Below, piece by piece: positions 44,080 to 52,439 of a DNA stretch of 64,000 nucleotides. The notes below the pieces were generated by a model that saw only the letters and a program-made list of their open reading frames with translations, searched no databases and had not been told where the DNA came from. How positions within the stretch are numbered: the first letter of the stretch is position 1; each line of letters begins with the position of its first letter. The stretch covers positions 11,345 through 75,344 of the forward strand of contig JAEWWJ010000069.1 of assembly GCA_023396415.1 (NCBI GenBank), written 5' to 3'. Origin of the DNA: Bacteroidota bacterium. GTDB lineage: Bacteria > Bacteroidota > Bacteroidia > Bacteroidales > F082. Position numbers and translations under genes: made by a program.

Positions 44080-45411
44080 TTAAATGGTACCCTGTTTCCA
44101 TCGGCCTTTGGCCAAGTATCGCAATGATAACCCCGACATCAATAAACCGTAAACAATTTCAGATGTCCATGCCATGGTGATGCCGCCTCCGAGGATTCTT
44201 ACGACCAAGGTAACGTAAAGCAAATAAGCCACCAAGACCAGAAATTCAATCACAAAAGAAACATTGGTTTTGCCGGTTCCCATCACACCGTTGAACAATA
44301 CAAAACCAGAGGCAAGAAATATAGCGCTGATATTTACCACTTTAAGCACCGGCATACTCATCGCAATGAGCGATTCGTTGTCGGTGTATAGCTTTACCAA
44401 TGCGCCAGGAATAATTACACTCATCAGAATCAAAACCAAAACCCCACCAACACACATGACCAAGATTCGCTTTAAAAGAAGTTGAATCAACTCAACGCGC
44501 TTCATACCAATTAGATAGCTCACCATGGAATTAGCAGCCGAGGCAAAACCCCAAATAGGAATCATTAACACCACATAAACGCTCCTGATGATATTGGAGA
44601 CTGCTAGGGCGTTTTCACCCAACTTTTCGACAATGAGAAAAAAGGCAAACCAAGCACCAAGTGAGAAGAAGTTTTGAACCATCACCGGTGCAGAAAGTTT
44701 GAAATTGCGATTGAACAACCGCTTGTCGAAGGTTTCAAACCTGAATAAACCAAACAATTTGTGGTGGCGGTGAAACATCACATAAAAAACCAGATAAAGG
44801 AGGCCAACACCTTCAGCAATGGTTGAAGCGATTGCAGCTCCCTCAAGGCCCATTTCCGGAAATCCTAACTTGCCGAAAATCAGCACGTAATCTAAAAAAA
44901 TATTCGTTCCTGCCATCACCAATGTGCTCCAAGTGATTACTTTGGTTTTGGCAATTCCAATGTAAAATGAGCGAAATATAATTTGTCCGTAGGCGAAAAA
45001 GATACCCGGCATCCGGTATTTTAAAAATTGCACCGAAGCCTCAAAAATATTGTCGCTCTCGATCACACTTCGTAAAATAGGGGTGGAAAAAAAATACAAG
45101 ATCACGAAAGCAAATAACGATAGGGGCAGCATGAAATAGAGGGCGTGATCGAAGGTTTTTCCAATCAAATGACTGTTGCCTTCGCCATGTCGCCGCGATA
45201 TAATGATTTGTGTTCCGGTGCCAAAGCCCAAAGCCAACATAAAAAGCACAAAATAAAACATCCCACCAAGGGCTGAGGCACCCAATTCAATTTCTCCAAC
45301 GCGGCCTAAAAAGGCAGTATCGGTTACATTGATAAGGTTTTGTGCTACACTCCCTAAAATAATGGGATACGCAATGGTCCAGATGCGTCGGTATGAAATG
45401 TTTACTTCCAA
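44080..45411 (-). CDS. MATE-family multidrug/Na+ antiporter
   Basis: A 443-residue inner-membrane exporter with about twelve hydrophobic segments arranged as two six-helix halves. PIILGSVAQNLINVTDTAFLGRVG at the start and the equivalent block in the second half are typical of MATE pumps. Substrates unknown. Convergent with the DUF4294 gene with only 10 bases between stops, and preceded by TACCTTTG. Confidence 0.9.
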   Translation of the reverse strand: MEVNISYRRIWTIAYPIILGSVAQNLINVTDTAFLGRVGEIELGASALGGMFYFVLFMLALGFGTGTQIIISRRHGEGNSHLIGKTFDHALYFMLPLSLFAFVILYFFSTPILRSVIESDNIFEASVQFLKYRMPGIFFAYGQIIFRSFYIGIAKTKVITWSTLVMAGTNIFLDYVLIFGKLGFPEMGLEGAAIASTIAEGVGLLYLVFYVMFHRHHKLFGLFRFETFDKRLFNRNFKLSAPVMVQNFFSLGAWFAFFLIVEKLGENALAVSNIIRSVYVVLMIPIWGFASAANSMVSYLIGMKRVELIQLLLKRILVMCVGGVLVLILMSVIIPGALVKLYTDNESLIAMSMPVLKVVNISAIFLASGFVLFNGVMGTGKTNVSFVIEFLVLVAYLLYVTLVVRILGGGITMAWTSEIVYGLLMSGLSLRYLAKGRWKQGTI

Positions 45412-45428
45412 ACAGGAAAATTTTCGTG

Positions 45429-45436
45429 CAAAGGTA
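45429..45436 (-). promoter_or_regulatory. Putative -7 element of the MATE gene
   Basis: The minus strand reads TACCTTTG, 17 bases upstream of the ATG at 45411. No -33 TTG at usual spacing. Confidence 0.45.
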
Positions 45437-45531
45437 CTTCAAAAGATGATGTCGTTTTGAGCCAATCAAAAGCATAATTTATTTCTTTTCGCCAACATTT
45501 GGCTTTCTGGAGTGTTTATAAAAGAAAAACT

Positions 45532-46443
45532 ATGAAAATTATTGTTGCCGGAGCTACTGGTTTAATTGGGGAAGCCTTGGTTAAAAGGTTGATCGGGAAA
45601 CATGAATTGGTGATATTTACACGAAATGTTCCAGCAGCCCGTGAAAAATTCAAAGGGGCAGGTATTCATTTTGCCGATTGGCATCAGCCCCCTTCGCATT
45701 TGGCCGCTCTGATTGATGGTAGCGAGGCGTTGATTAATTTGGCGGGAGCAGGAATTGGCGACCAACGTTGGAGCGAAAAACGAAAAGAAGCAGTGTTATG
45801 GAGTCGTGTTCAAACGGTGGAAGCCTTACACAATTTGCTCAAAGCCGCCGAAATAAAATTGAAAACCATCATCCAAGCATCGGCAGTGGGTTATTATGGA
45901 ACAGATTTAGATGCTGTTTTCACCGAAGAAAGCGAGGTAGGAACTGGTTTTTTGGCCGAGGTGAGCTACAAATGGGAACTTGCCGCTGCCGGTTTGACTG
46001 ACGTTACCGACCGCTTAGTGCTGATTCGTTCAGGTGTGGTTTTGTCCAACCAGGGTGGCGCACTTCCAAAAATGGCTTTGCCCTTTCGCTTTTTTGGCGG
46101 GGGAAAAATTGGTCATGGTAAGCAATGGCTTTCGTGGATAGACATTGAGGATGAAGTGGAAGCTATTTTGTTTTTGTTGTCGCAATCAAGTGGTAGTGGG
46201 GTTTATAACCTTGTGGCTCCCAATCCGGTGAGGCAATCCGCCTTTGCCAAAGCCCTTGGAAAGGCCATGCACCGTCCTGTTTGGATGCCCGTTCCGGCTT
46301 TTGCTATCCGATTAATTTTTGGCGAGATGGGACAAGAAATGCTCCTGAAAGGCACTCAAGCCCTGCCACAACGCCTTTTAAATGAGGGTTTTAAATTTCA
46401 TTTTGAAAATATTGATCAATCTCTTCAAGACAAATACAAATGA
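45532..46443 (+). CDS. TIGR01777-family NAD(P)-dependent epimerase-like protein
   Basis: A 303-residue extended SDR protein (SDR39U1/YfcH type). VAGATGLIGEALVKRL is the dinucleotide-binding loop; INLAGAGIGDQRWSEKRK, SAVGYYGT and WLSWIDIEDEV are characteristic of the family, and a DUF1731 C-terminal region (PAFAIRLIFGEMGQEMLLKGTQALPQ, near 250-285) closes it. Biological substrate unknown; homologues often occur in clusters with photolyase and carotenoid genes, which I note from memory. Its stop overlaps the PrxQ start as ATGA. Confidence 0.88.
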   Translation: MKIIVAGATGLIGEALVKRLIGKHELVIFTRNVPAAREKFKGAGIHFADWHQPPSHLAALIDGSEALINLAGAGIGDQRWSEKRKEAVLWSRVQTVEALHNLLKAAEIKLKTIIQASAVGYYGTDLDAVFTEESEVGTGFLAEVSYKWELAAAGLTDVTDRLVLIRSGVVLSNQGGALPKMALPFRFFGGGKIGHGKQWLSWIDIEDEVEAILFLLSQSSGSGVYNLVAPNPVRQSAFAKALGKAMHRPVWMPVPAFAIRLIFGEMGQEMLLKGTQALPQRLLNEGFKFHFENIDQSLQDKYK

Positions 46444-46898
46444 TGAATAAAAAATTGAGTGTTGGTGATACAGTGCCATCTTTCAAGTTAAAAAACCAAT
46501 TTGGAGAATCGGTGGACATGAGTCGGTTCATCGGAAAAACAAAAATGATCATTTATTTTTATCCAAAAGACGATACGCCCGGTTGCACCAAAGAGGCTTG
46601 TAGTTTCAGAGATCATTTTGAGGTTTTCCGCGAAAAGGGAATCGAAGTGTTTGGCATTAGTGCCGACAGTGTTACATCGCATCTCAACTTTGCGAAAAAA
46701 CATCGGCTTTCATTTACACTTTTGAGCGATGAAAAAAATGTAGTGAGAAAAATGTTTGGAGTGCCATCCGATTTGCTGGGCTTGCTGCCCGGACGCGTTA
46801 CGTATATAGTGGATGAGTCGGGGAAAATCATTCATGTTTTTAACTCTCAATTCAACGTCGGCAAGCATGTGAGTGAGGCACTCCATAAATTATCTTAA
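46440..46898 (+). CDS. bcp: Thioredoxin-dependent peroxiredoxin (BCP/PrxQ type)
   Basis: A 152-residue thiol peroxidase reducing hydroperoxides with electrons from thioredoxin. The peroxidatic Cys lies in DDTPGCTKEACSF (about residues 40-52), and a second Cys five residues later forms the intramolecular disulfide, the PrxQ pattern. Two ATG codons (46440 and 46443) are possible starts; the first overlaps the preceding stop. Confidence 0.94.
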   Translation: MMNKKLSVGDTVPSFKLKNQFGESVDMSRFIGKTKMIIYFYPKDDTPGCTKEACSFRDHFEVFREKGIEVFGISADSVTSHLNFAKKHRLSFTLLSDEKNVVRKMFGVPSDLLGLLPGRVTYIVDESGKIIHVFNSQFNVGKHVSEALHKLS

Positions 46899-47103
46899 TG
46901 GATTGTGCTTCTTTTTTTCGGACACAACAAAATTTTCATTTCAAATTTGATAGCTCTACCAACCTATTGAACAATAACTAAGCATAGTTGTTCTTGTTTC
47001 TTACTGCAAACCATGCTTTTATAGCCCTTGGGTGAAACTATTTTGCTTGTTTAAAACAAAAAGGCCTTATAGGTGTTTTACTTATTATTGAACTCAACAT
47101 ACT
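46899..47103. other. Intergenic region upstream of the CarH-like regulator
   Basis: No open reading frame. The main landmark is the palindrome TTGTTTAAAACAA at 47047-47059. CAAATTTG at 46942-46949 is one base away from a -7 element; the promoter is otherwise not clear. Confidence 0.4.
47047..47059. promoter_or_regulatory. Palindromic TTGTTT-A-AAACAA box upstream of the CarH-like gene
   Basis: A perfect 6+1+6 palindrome, 44 bases upstream of the ATG at 47104. Its half site (TTGTTTA) recurs four times upstream of the ECF sigma gene at 50374, so it could be the operator of the MerR-type regulator. This is inference from repetition and placement. Confidence 0.45.
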
Positions 47104-47991
47104 ATGTCAACTTACTCGATTAAAGATTTAGAACGGTTAACCAACGTAAAGGCCCACACCATCCGAATGTGGGAAAAGCGTTATGGAATTGTTGATCCCA
47201 ATCGGTCGGAAACCAACATCAGAAACTATAACGATGAAGATCTCAAACGCTTGCTGAACATTTCTATCTTGAACCGTCACGGAATTAAGATATCGAAAAT
47301 AGCCAATATGACCAACCATGAGCTGAACCAAAAAATTATGGAAGTGGTGCGGCCCGAATCTGATTATCTGAGCCAGATTGAGGGATTGGTGGTGGCTATG
47401 ATTGAATTAAATGAAATGCGTTTTGAGCGCATCCTGAACCAAAGCATCCTGAAAATAGGTTTTGAAAGCAGTTTATATTACATCATTTATCCGTTTTTTG
47501 AAAAGATTGGTGTGCTGTGGCAAACCGGAACCATAAATCCGGCACAAGAACATTTTATCAGCAACCTCATTCGCATGAAGCTTTGCGTGGCCATTGACAG
47601 CCTTCCTATTACAAATGAACCCAAAGCCAAACGTATTGTTCTGTTTTTGCCCGAGTGGGAACTGCACGAAATTGGCCTTCTTACCTATTATTATCTTGCC
47701 CGCAAGCGTGGTTTTATAGTGTACTATTTGGGACAAAACGTTCCCCTGCACGATTTGTTTTCTGTAGCGCACACGGTAAAGCCCGATCTTTTGGCTACCT
47801 ATTTTGTTTCCGCTCTAACGCAAGCAGAAATGAAGAAATACATTCATGACCTAATGGATCATTTTGAAGACAAACAAATTTTTCTGAGTGGCATTCAAGC
47901 CGCGGGTATCAATTTCGCCTTGCCCGACAACCTCAAATTGGTTAGTTCAGCCTTGGATTTCAGCAGGCAACTCGAAGCTTATTCAAACTAA
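47104..47991 (+). CDS. MerR-type regulator with B12-binding domain (CarH/LitR-like photoreceptor)
   Basis: A 295-residue regulator: MerR helix-turn-helix (residues about 3-70), a four-helix B12-binding cap domain (about 85-165) and a Rossmann cobalamin-binding domain (about 175-295). The cap carries W139 followed nine residues later by E149-H150, the Wx9EH motif of CarH adenosylcobalamin photoreceptors. ELHEIG (186-191) corresponds to the DxHxxG motif, with His188 as the expected lower cobalt ligand. Residue 140 is Gln where T. thermophilus CarH has His132, the ligand that forms the light-state adduct. Likely a repressor that binds DNA in the dark with adenosylcobalamin and releases it in light; the light response is inferred, not shown. 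Confidence 0.85.
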   Translation: MSTYSIKDLERLTNVKAHTIRMWEKRYGIVDPNRSETNIRNYNDEDLKRLLNISILNRHGIKISKIANMTNHELNQKIMEVVRPESDYLSQIEGLVVAMIELNEMRFERILNQSILKIGFESSLYYIIYPFFEKIGVLWQTGTINPAQEHFISNLIRMKLCVAIDSLPITNEPKAKRIVLFLPEWELHEIGLLTYYYLARKRGFIVYYLGQNVPLHDLFSVAHTVKPDLLATYFVSALTQAEMKKYIHDLMDHFEDKQIFLSGIQAAGINFALPDNLKLVSSALDFSRQLEAYSN

Positions 47992-48042
47992 AATCTTCTG
48001 ATTTCAATTTCATTGAATAAATAACCTTTTGGCGCTTTTGGT

Positions 48043-48052
48043 AAACATGTTT
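48043..48052. repeat. AAACATGTTT palindrome, copy 1
   Basis: A perfect 10-base palindrome 35 bases upstream of the acyl-CoA synthetase ATG. A second copy lies at 50070-50079, just after the same gene. Confidence 0.4.
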
Positions 48053-48087
48053 TTACTTAACTTGCAGCCGTTAAAGGTTAATTTTCG

Positions 48088-50025
48088 ATGCAAAAAACTG
48101 TTATTCACATGCTGCGTGGGGCTGCCCGTCAATACCCAAACGCACCTTACCTGAGCGAAAAATCCAACCAAGGTTGGCATACCCTTTCTTTTAACGATGT
48201 GCTCGAAAAATCGCAACATTTTGCGGCTGCACTTGTTGAGCATGGGTTTCAATTCAACGACAAAATTGCTTTATTGGCCGAAGGTCGAAACGATTGGGTA
48301 GTAACCGAATATGGCCTTCTTATGGCTGGATGTATCAACGTGCCCCTTTCGATCAAGTTACTCAACGAAGAGATACAGTTTCGCCTCACTCATGCCCGTT
48401 GTCGTGCTTTGATTGTTTCATCAAATACCATAGAAAAAGCAGTTCAAAGCATCGATAAAGAAGTGATAAACGATTTCAAAATTATTTATTTGGACCATAA
48501 TATTGACGTTTATAAGCAACTTCTGTACGAAGCCGGAATAAAATCTTCGCAGGTTTTGCTGTTGAGTGAATTGTATGTCTTAGGCGAAAAGAAACTGTCA
48601 AACGATAAAAATTGCCTTCAACAAATTGAAGAAAAAATCACCGAAGACCAAATTGTGACCATTTGCTACACCTCGGGAACTACCGGAAACCCTAAAGGAA
48701 TCATGCTTTCGCACTTGAATTACTATGCTAACAGCAATGATGCCATGCAGTCTTTCGATGTTAACCAAGGCGATCGTTTGTTAATTATTTTACCATTGGA
48801 TCATTCTTTTGCGCATACGGTTGGCATTTATGCCAGTGTGGTGAAAGGGTTGTCTATTTATTTTGTTGATGCGCGCGGAAGCAGTAAAAATGCACTAAAA
48901 AATATACCAATCAACTTAAAGGAGGCCAATCCACATTTCCTGCTCACAGTGCCTGCACTTACAGGCAATTTTATGGCTAAAATGAAAGAGGGTGTAGCTG
49001 CTAAAGGAGGCTTCATTCTCAAGCTGTTCAAGGCCGGCTTGCAAGCAGGCATAGAAATTAAAGGCAATGGATTTGATCAACCAAAAAATATTGGACTTCG
49101 CAAAAAAATTACGTATTGGTTGGCTTACCAAATAATATTTAAGAAGTTACAATCAATTTTTGGAAACAGCATACGGTTTTGTGTTGGCGGAGGCGCACTG
49201 CTCGATTTTTCGCAACAACAGTTTTTTGCGGCCATTGGCGTTCCGGTTTACCAAGGCTATGGCCTCACTGAGGCTACTCCTATAATATCGGCCAACACAC
49301 CTGGGGCTTTTAAATATGGCACTTCCGGAAAAGTTATTCCTAATGTGGAGTGTAGAATTATAGATGACAACGGAAATGATTTGCCGCAAGGAATTAAAGG
49401 TCAGATTGTTATCCGTGGAAACAATGTAATGAAAGGGTATTACCTGAATGAGGAAGCCACAGAAAAAAGTATTCAAAACGGCTGGTTGTTTACCGGCGAT
49501 TTAGGCTACTTCGACAAAGATGGTTTTTTGGTGGTGGTAGGGCGCGAAAAAGCTTTGCTGATTGCCCCCAATGGCGAAAAATATTCACCCGAAGGCATTG
49601 AAGAAGCCATTGTAAATACAGCGCAACTCATTCAACAAGTGATGGTTTACAACGATATGAAACCCTACACGGTTGCAGTAGTTTCTATTGCCGAAGAAAA
49701 AATGAAGCGCCTTGTTGCGCAGCAGCAACTGCGAACACCTGATGAAATTCTTGGTCTGATTGAAAAAGACATTCATCGTTTTAAGGGCCACGAAGCCTAC
49801 ATGAACCAGTTTCCCGAAACCTGGATTCCCAAACACTTCGTTATTGCAAAAGAGTTGTTTACCGAACAAAACCTGATGATCAATTCCACGCTCAAAATGG
49901 TGCGACACAAAGTGCTCGAAAACCATAAACATGCTGTTGAGGCCCTCTACACCTCGGAAGGCGCACGCAACAACAACAGTCATAACCTGAAAATTGTGGA
50001 AGACTATTTGCGTGAAGGGGCATAA
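48088..50025 (+). CDS. Long-chain acyl-CoA synthetase (AMP-binding)
   Basis: ANL-superfamily ligase of 645 residues activating fatty acids via acyl-AMP. P-loop CYTSGTTGNPKG (about residues 190-201), YQGYGLTEATPI (about 388), GWLFTGDLGYFDKDG (about 469) and the C-terminal hinge GREKALLIAPNGEKYSPE (about 488) are all present. No signal peptide or membrane span, so it is cytoplasmic or peripheral. It stands between the CarH-like regulator and the ECF sigma gene. A terminator follows at 50080-50123, so the sigma gene has separate promoters. Confidence 0.92.
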   Translation: MQKTVIHMLRGAARQYPNAPYLSEKSNQGWHTLSFNDVLEKSQHFAAALVEHGFQFNDKIALLAEGRNDWVVTEYGLLMAGCINVPLSIKLLNEEIQFRLTHARCRALIVSSNTIEKAVQSIDKEVINDFKIIYLDHNIDVYKQLLYEAGIKSSQVLLLSELYVLGEKKLSNDKNCLQQIEEKITEDQIVTICYTSGTTGNPKGIMLSHLNYYANSNDAMQSFDVNQGDRLLIILPLDHSFAHTVGIYASVVKGLSIYFVDARGSSKNALKNIPINLKEANPHFLLTVPALTGNFMAKMKEGVAAKGGFILKLFKAGLQAGIEIKGNGFDQPKNIGLRKKITYWLAYQIIFKKLQSIFGNSIRFCVGGGALLDFSQQQFFAAIGVPVYQGYGLTEATPIISANTPGAFKYGTSGKVIPNVECRIIDDNGNDLPQGIKGQIVIRGNNVMKGYYLNEEATEKSIQNGWLFTGDLGYFDKDGFLVVVGREKALLIAPNGEKYSPEGIEEAIVNTAQLIQQVMVYNDMKPYTVAVVSIAEEKMKRLVAQQQLRTPDEILGLIEKDIHRFKGHEAYMNQFPETWIPKHFVIAKELFTEQNLMINSTLKMVRHKVLENHKHAVEALYTSEGARNNNSHNLKIVEDYLREGA

Positions 50026-50069
50026 ACAGTTCAACATTTTGCGATTGTTTTTTTTCGTTTGTTTGATAA

Positions 50070-50079
50070 AAACATGTTT
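50070..50079. repeat. AAACATGTTT palindrome, copy 2
   Basis: Second copy of the 10-base palindrome at 48043-48052; it abuts the terminator stem at 50080. Confidence 0.4.
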
Positions 50080-50123
50080 AAGTTCAACAAAGCGTAAGTC
50101 AAATTCGTTTTGTTGAACTTTTT
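50080..50123 (+). terminator. Rho-independent terminator of the acyl-CoA synthetase gene
   Basis: A 15-base stem (50080-50094 with 50106-50120; one GU pair) and an 11-base loop are followed by T residues to 50123. The stem is built from the GTTCAACA motif and its inverse. Confidence 0.75.
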
Positions 50124-50255
50124 CTTCATAAAAAGCCACCCTTTCTCTTCTAAAGATTCAAGTTTGTTCAACAAAACCTTCAAAAGGGATGCTTTTTTGA
50201 GGGAAAAGGTTAAACAAGAAAAAGTGATTAACGTATTTTAACAGCGTGTAAATAA

Positions 50256-50286
50256 TTGTATATCAGACTATAAATAAATAAATTTG
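50256..50286 (+). promoter_or_regulatory. Promoter P1 of the ECF sigma gene
   Basis: TTG (50256-50258), a 20-base spacer and TAAATTTG (50279-50286) fit the housekeeping consensus. The box CTTGTTTAAT (50291-50300) falls at the expected start of transcription, and its inverse GTTAAACAAG lies upstream at 50209-50218. Confidence 0.65.
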
Positions 50287-50316
50287 ATATCTTGTTTAAT
50301 TATTTTCAGAAAAAAC

Positions 50317-50346
50317 TTGACAAAACATTTTTATTGTTTAGTTTTG
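50317..50346 (+). promoter_or_regulatory. Promoter P2 of the ECF sigma gene
   Basis: TTG (50317-50319), a 19-base spacer and TAGTTTTG (50339-50346) fit the consensus. TTGTTTAG (50334-50341) overlaps the -7 element and GTTAAACAAA (50357-50366) lies at the expected start of transcription, good positions for a repressor. Confidence 0.65.
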
Positions 50347-50373
50347 CCATGTAAACGTTAAACAAAATACACC

Positions 50374-50883
50374 ATGACAGCAATAGAATTCAATTACAAT
50401 CTTACTGCACTTCAAAAATATCTTGAAATATTTGCCAGACAATTAACCGGAAATGAAGATGATGCAAAAGACCTTTTGCAAGAAACCTTTCTAAAGGCCT
50501 TGCTCAATCGCGACAAATATGTCAACCAAATTAATTTCAAAGCATGGGTTTATACCATCATGAAAAATATTTTTATCAATAATTATCGCAGAGCAAAAAA
50601 ATCGCGCACTTTTATTGACCAAACTGATAACTTGTACCACATCAATTCAGTGAACAACGACACTGAGTTCAACCCGGAGTCCATTATTGCCACCAAAGAA
50701 CTTACCAAAGGCATCCAATCGTTGGATGAGGATTTTCGCCGAGCCTTTGATATGTACAATGACGGATACAAATACAAAGAGATTGCTGATGATTTGAATT
50801 TAACCATCGGAACAGTGAAAAGCCGTATTTTCTATAGTCGTAAAAAAATTATGGAAACGCTGAAAGAATACCAGCCGGCCTGA
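50374..50883 (+). CDS. ECF-type sigma factor (CarH-associated type)
   Basis: A 169-residue ECF sigma factor. Region 2 (about 10-75) contains GNEDDAKDLLQETFLKA and FKAWVYTIMKNIFINNYRRAK; region 4 (about 110-162) has YKYKEIADDLNLTIGTVKSRIFYSRKK. Homologues with this region 2 are found beside MerR/B12 regulators and carotenoid genes in many Bacteroidetes, as I recall, and here the CarH-like gene is 2.4 kb upstream. No anti-sigma gene is adjacent, in keeping with control at the level of transcription. No carotenoid genes lie in the window. Confidence 0.9.
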   Translation: MTAIEFNYNLTALQKYLEIFARQLTGNEDDAKDLLQETFLKALLNRDKYVNQINFKAWVYTIMKNIFINNYRRAKKSRTFIDQTDNLYHINSVNNDTEFNPESIIATKELTKGIQSLDEDFRRAFDMYNDGYKYKEIADDLNLTIGTVKSRIFYSRKKIMETLKEYQPA

Positions 50884-50945
50884 AGAGCTTAAAGCTCAAC
50901 TTTAATGTTGAATTTCCGATGACTGTCAATATTTTATAAAAAAAG

Positions 50946-50971
50946 AAACCCTCCAAAAGAGGGTTTTTTTT
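50946..50971. terminator. Bidirectional terminator between the sigma gene and dnaA
   Basis: AAACCCTC (50946-50953) and GAGGGTTT (50959-50966) form a stem with a CAAAA loop; eight T residues from 50964 end the plus-strand transcript and the A run before 50949 gives U residues for the minus-strand dnaA transcript. Confidence 0.85.
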
Positions 50972-51005
50972 GTGATTGCATGAAGAATTTGGCCTAAAAA
51001 GACGT

Positions 51006-52439
51006 TTATTGGATGATTTTTTTATCAATTTCGTTGGCGTAACTTCTAAATTGTTTGTCTGTATCTATCAGATTTGCAATGGTTTTGCAGGCGTGGAGTA
51101 CTGTCGCATGGTCTTTATTTCCGCATTGCATTCCAATAGTTGCCAGCGATGATTTTGTGTGTTTTTTCGAAAAATACATGGCCACTTGTCTGGCTTGAAC
51201 AACTTCTCTTTTACGTGTTTTTGCATGAATTTGGTCAACCGGAAGTCCAAAATAATCGCAAACAACTTTTTGGATATAGTCAATGCTAATTTCTTTGGTG
51301 CTGTTTTTTACAAATTTATCAATCATTTGACGCGCCAAATCCATGGTTATGGCTTTTTTGTTGAGCGATGATTGGGCAATCAACGAAATAAGCGCACCTT
51401 CCATTTCTCTCACGCTTGTGGTGATGGCGCCGGCAAGATATTCAATCACCTCTTCAGGAACTGTTAGTCCGTCGCTGTATAGTTTACGTCGTAAAATGGC
51501 TATACGTGTTTCAATATCAGGCATTTGTAAATCAGCCGACAGGCCCCATTTGAATCTGGAGAGCAGTCGAGGTTCCATTCCTTTGAGTTCAACCGGTGGC
51601 TTGTCGCTGGTGATTACCAATTGTTTGCCGCTTTGGTGCAGGTGGTTAAAAACATGAAAAAATACGTCTTGGGTTTTTTCTTTCCCGGCCAGAAACTGAA
51701 TATCATCAATGATGAGAACGTCAATCATTTGATAAAAATGAACGAAATCGTTTTGATTGTTGTTGCGTGCCGATTCTATAAATTGATTCATAAATTTCTC
51801 TGTCTGAACGTATAAGACCGTTTTTTCAGGAAAATTTGTTTTTACTTGTAGTCCGATGGCGTGCGCGAGGTGGGTTTTGCCTAATCCTGTTGAGCTGTAA
51901 AATAAAAGTGGATTAAAAGCTGTTTTTCCGGGATTTTCGGCCACAGCAAAACCGGCAGATCGTGCAAGACGGTTGCACTCACCTTCAATAAAGTTGTCGA
52001 ATGAATAACTTTCAACAAGTTGCGATTCGACTTTTATTTTCTTTAGGCCTGGAATTACAAAAGGGTTTGGAATGTCTTTGGTGGTGCCACGGTTTAAATC
52101 GAGTGGCATGGAAACATATGGATTTTTTGTTGCTTTTTGGTTGCTAGTTGGGTAGTTTATAGAAAACGGACCAGCCGATCCATTGTTGTCCATAATGATG
52201 CTGTATTCTAATCTGCCATCAGCACCCAATTCTTTTTTAATTATTTTTTTGAGGAGAACGATGTAGTGCTCTTCGAGCCATTCGTAAAAAAACTGACTTG
52301 GTACTTGAATGGTGAGCACGCTGTTTTCTAATTTAATAGGAATGATGGGCTCAAACCATGTTTTAAAGCTCTGCATGTGGATGTTGTCTTTAATCACACT
52401 TAGGCAGTTTTCCCAAACTTCTATGTATTTCTTCTTCAT
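51006..52439 (-). CDS. dnaA: Chromosomal replication initiator protein DnaA
   Basis: AAA+ initiator of 477 residues. Domain I (about 1-80, WENCLSVIKDNIHMQSFKTWFEPI), a short linker, the ATPase with Walker A SSTGLGKTHLAHAIG, Walker B VLIIDDIQFLAGKEKTQ and the RLLSRFKWGL region, then domain IV ending with the DnaA signature CGNKDHATVLHACKTI (usually GNRDHTTV, here NKDHATV), which reads DnaA boxes. The Asn-rich part of domain II is short. The gene is alone here, not followed by dnaN. Confidence 0.97.
   Translation of the reverse strand: MKKKYIEVWENCLSVIKDNIHMQSFKTWFEPIIPIKLENSVLTIQVPSQFFYEWLEEHYIVLLKKIIKKELGADGRLEYSIIMDNNGSAGPFSINYPTSNQKATKNPYVSMPLDLNRGTTKDIPNPFVIPGLKKIKVESQLVESYSFDNFIEGECNRLARSAGFAVAENPGKTAFNPLLFYSSTGLGKTHLAHAIGLQVKTNFPEKTVLYVQTEKFMNQFIESARNNNQNDFVHFYQMIDVLIIDDIQFLAGKEKTQDVFFHVFNHLHQSGKQLVITSDKPPVELKGMEPRLLSRFKWGLSADLQMPDIETRIAILRRKLYSDGLTVPEEVIEYLAGAITTSVREMEGALISLIAQSSLNKKAITMDLARQMIDKFVKNSTKEISIDYIQKVVCDYFGLPVDQIHAKTRKREVVQARQVAMYFSKKHTKSSLATIGMQCGNKDHATVLHACKTIANLIDTDKQFRSYANEIDKKIIQ

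Larger units (their letters stand above)
50026..50373. other. Regulatory intergenic region upstream of the second ECF sigma gene
   Basis: 348 bases without a gene, dense in motifs. GTTCAACA occurs at 50029-50036, 50082-50089 and 50166-50173, and inverted at 50111-50118. TTTGTT-C-AACAAA at 50163-50175 is a perfect palindrome. A terminator closes the acyl-CoA synthetase transcript, then two tandem promoters with TTGTTTA/TAAACAA boxes lead into the sigma gene. Confidence 0.6.

Noticed and set aside
49585..50139. 184-codon open frame opposite the acyl-CoA synthetase
   Set aside because: Antisense to conserved coding sequence, without motifs or a promoter.
50029..50175. GTTCAACA repeats as a CRISPR array
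   Set aside because: Units are 8 bases, spacing is irregular and one is inverted; no cas genes are present.
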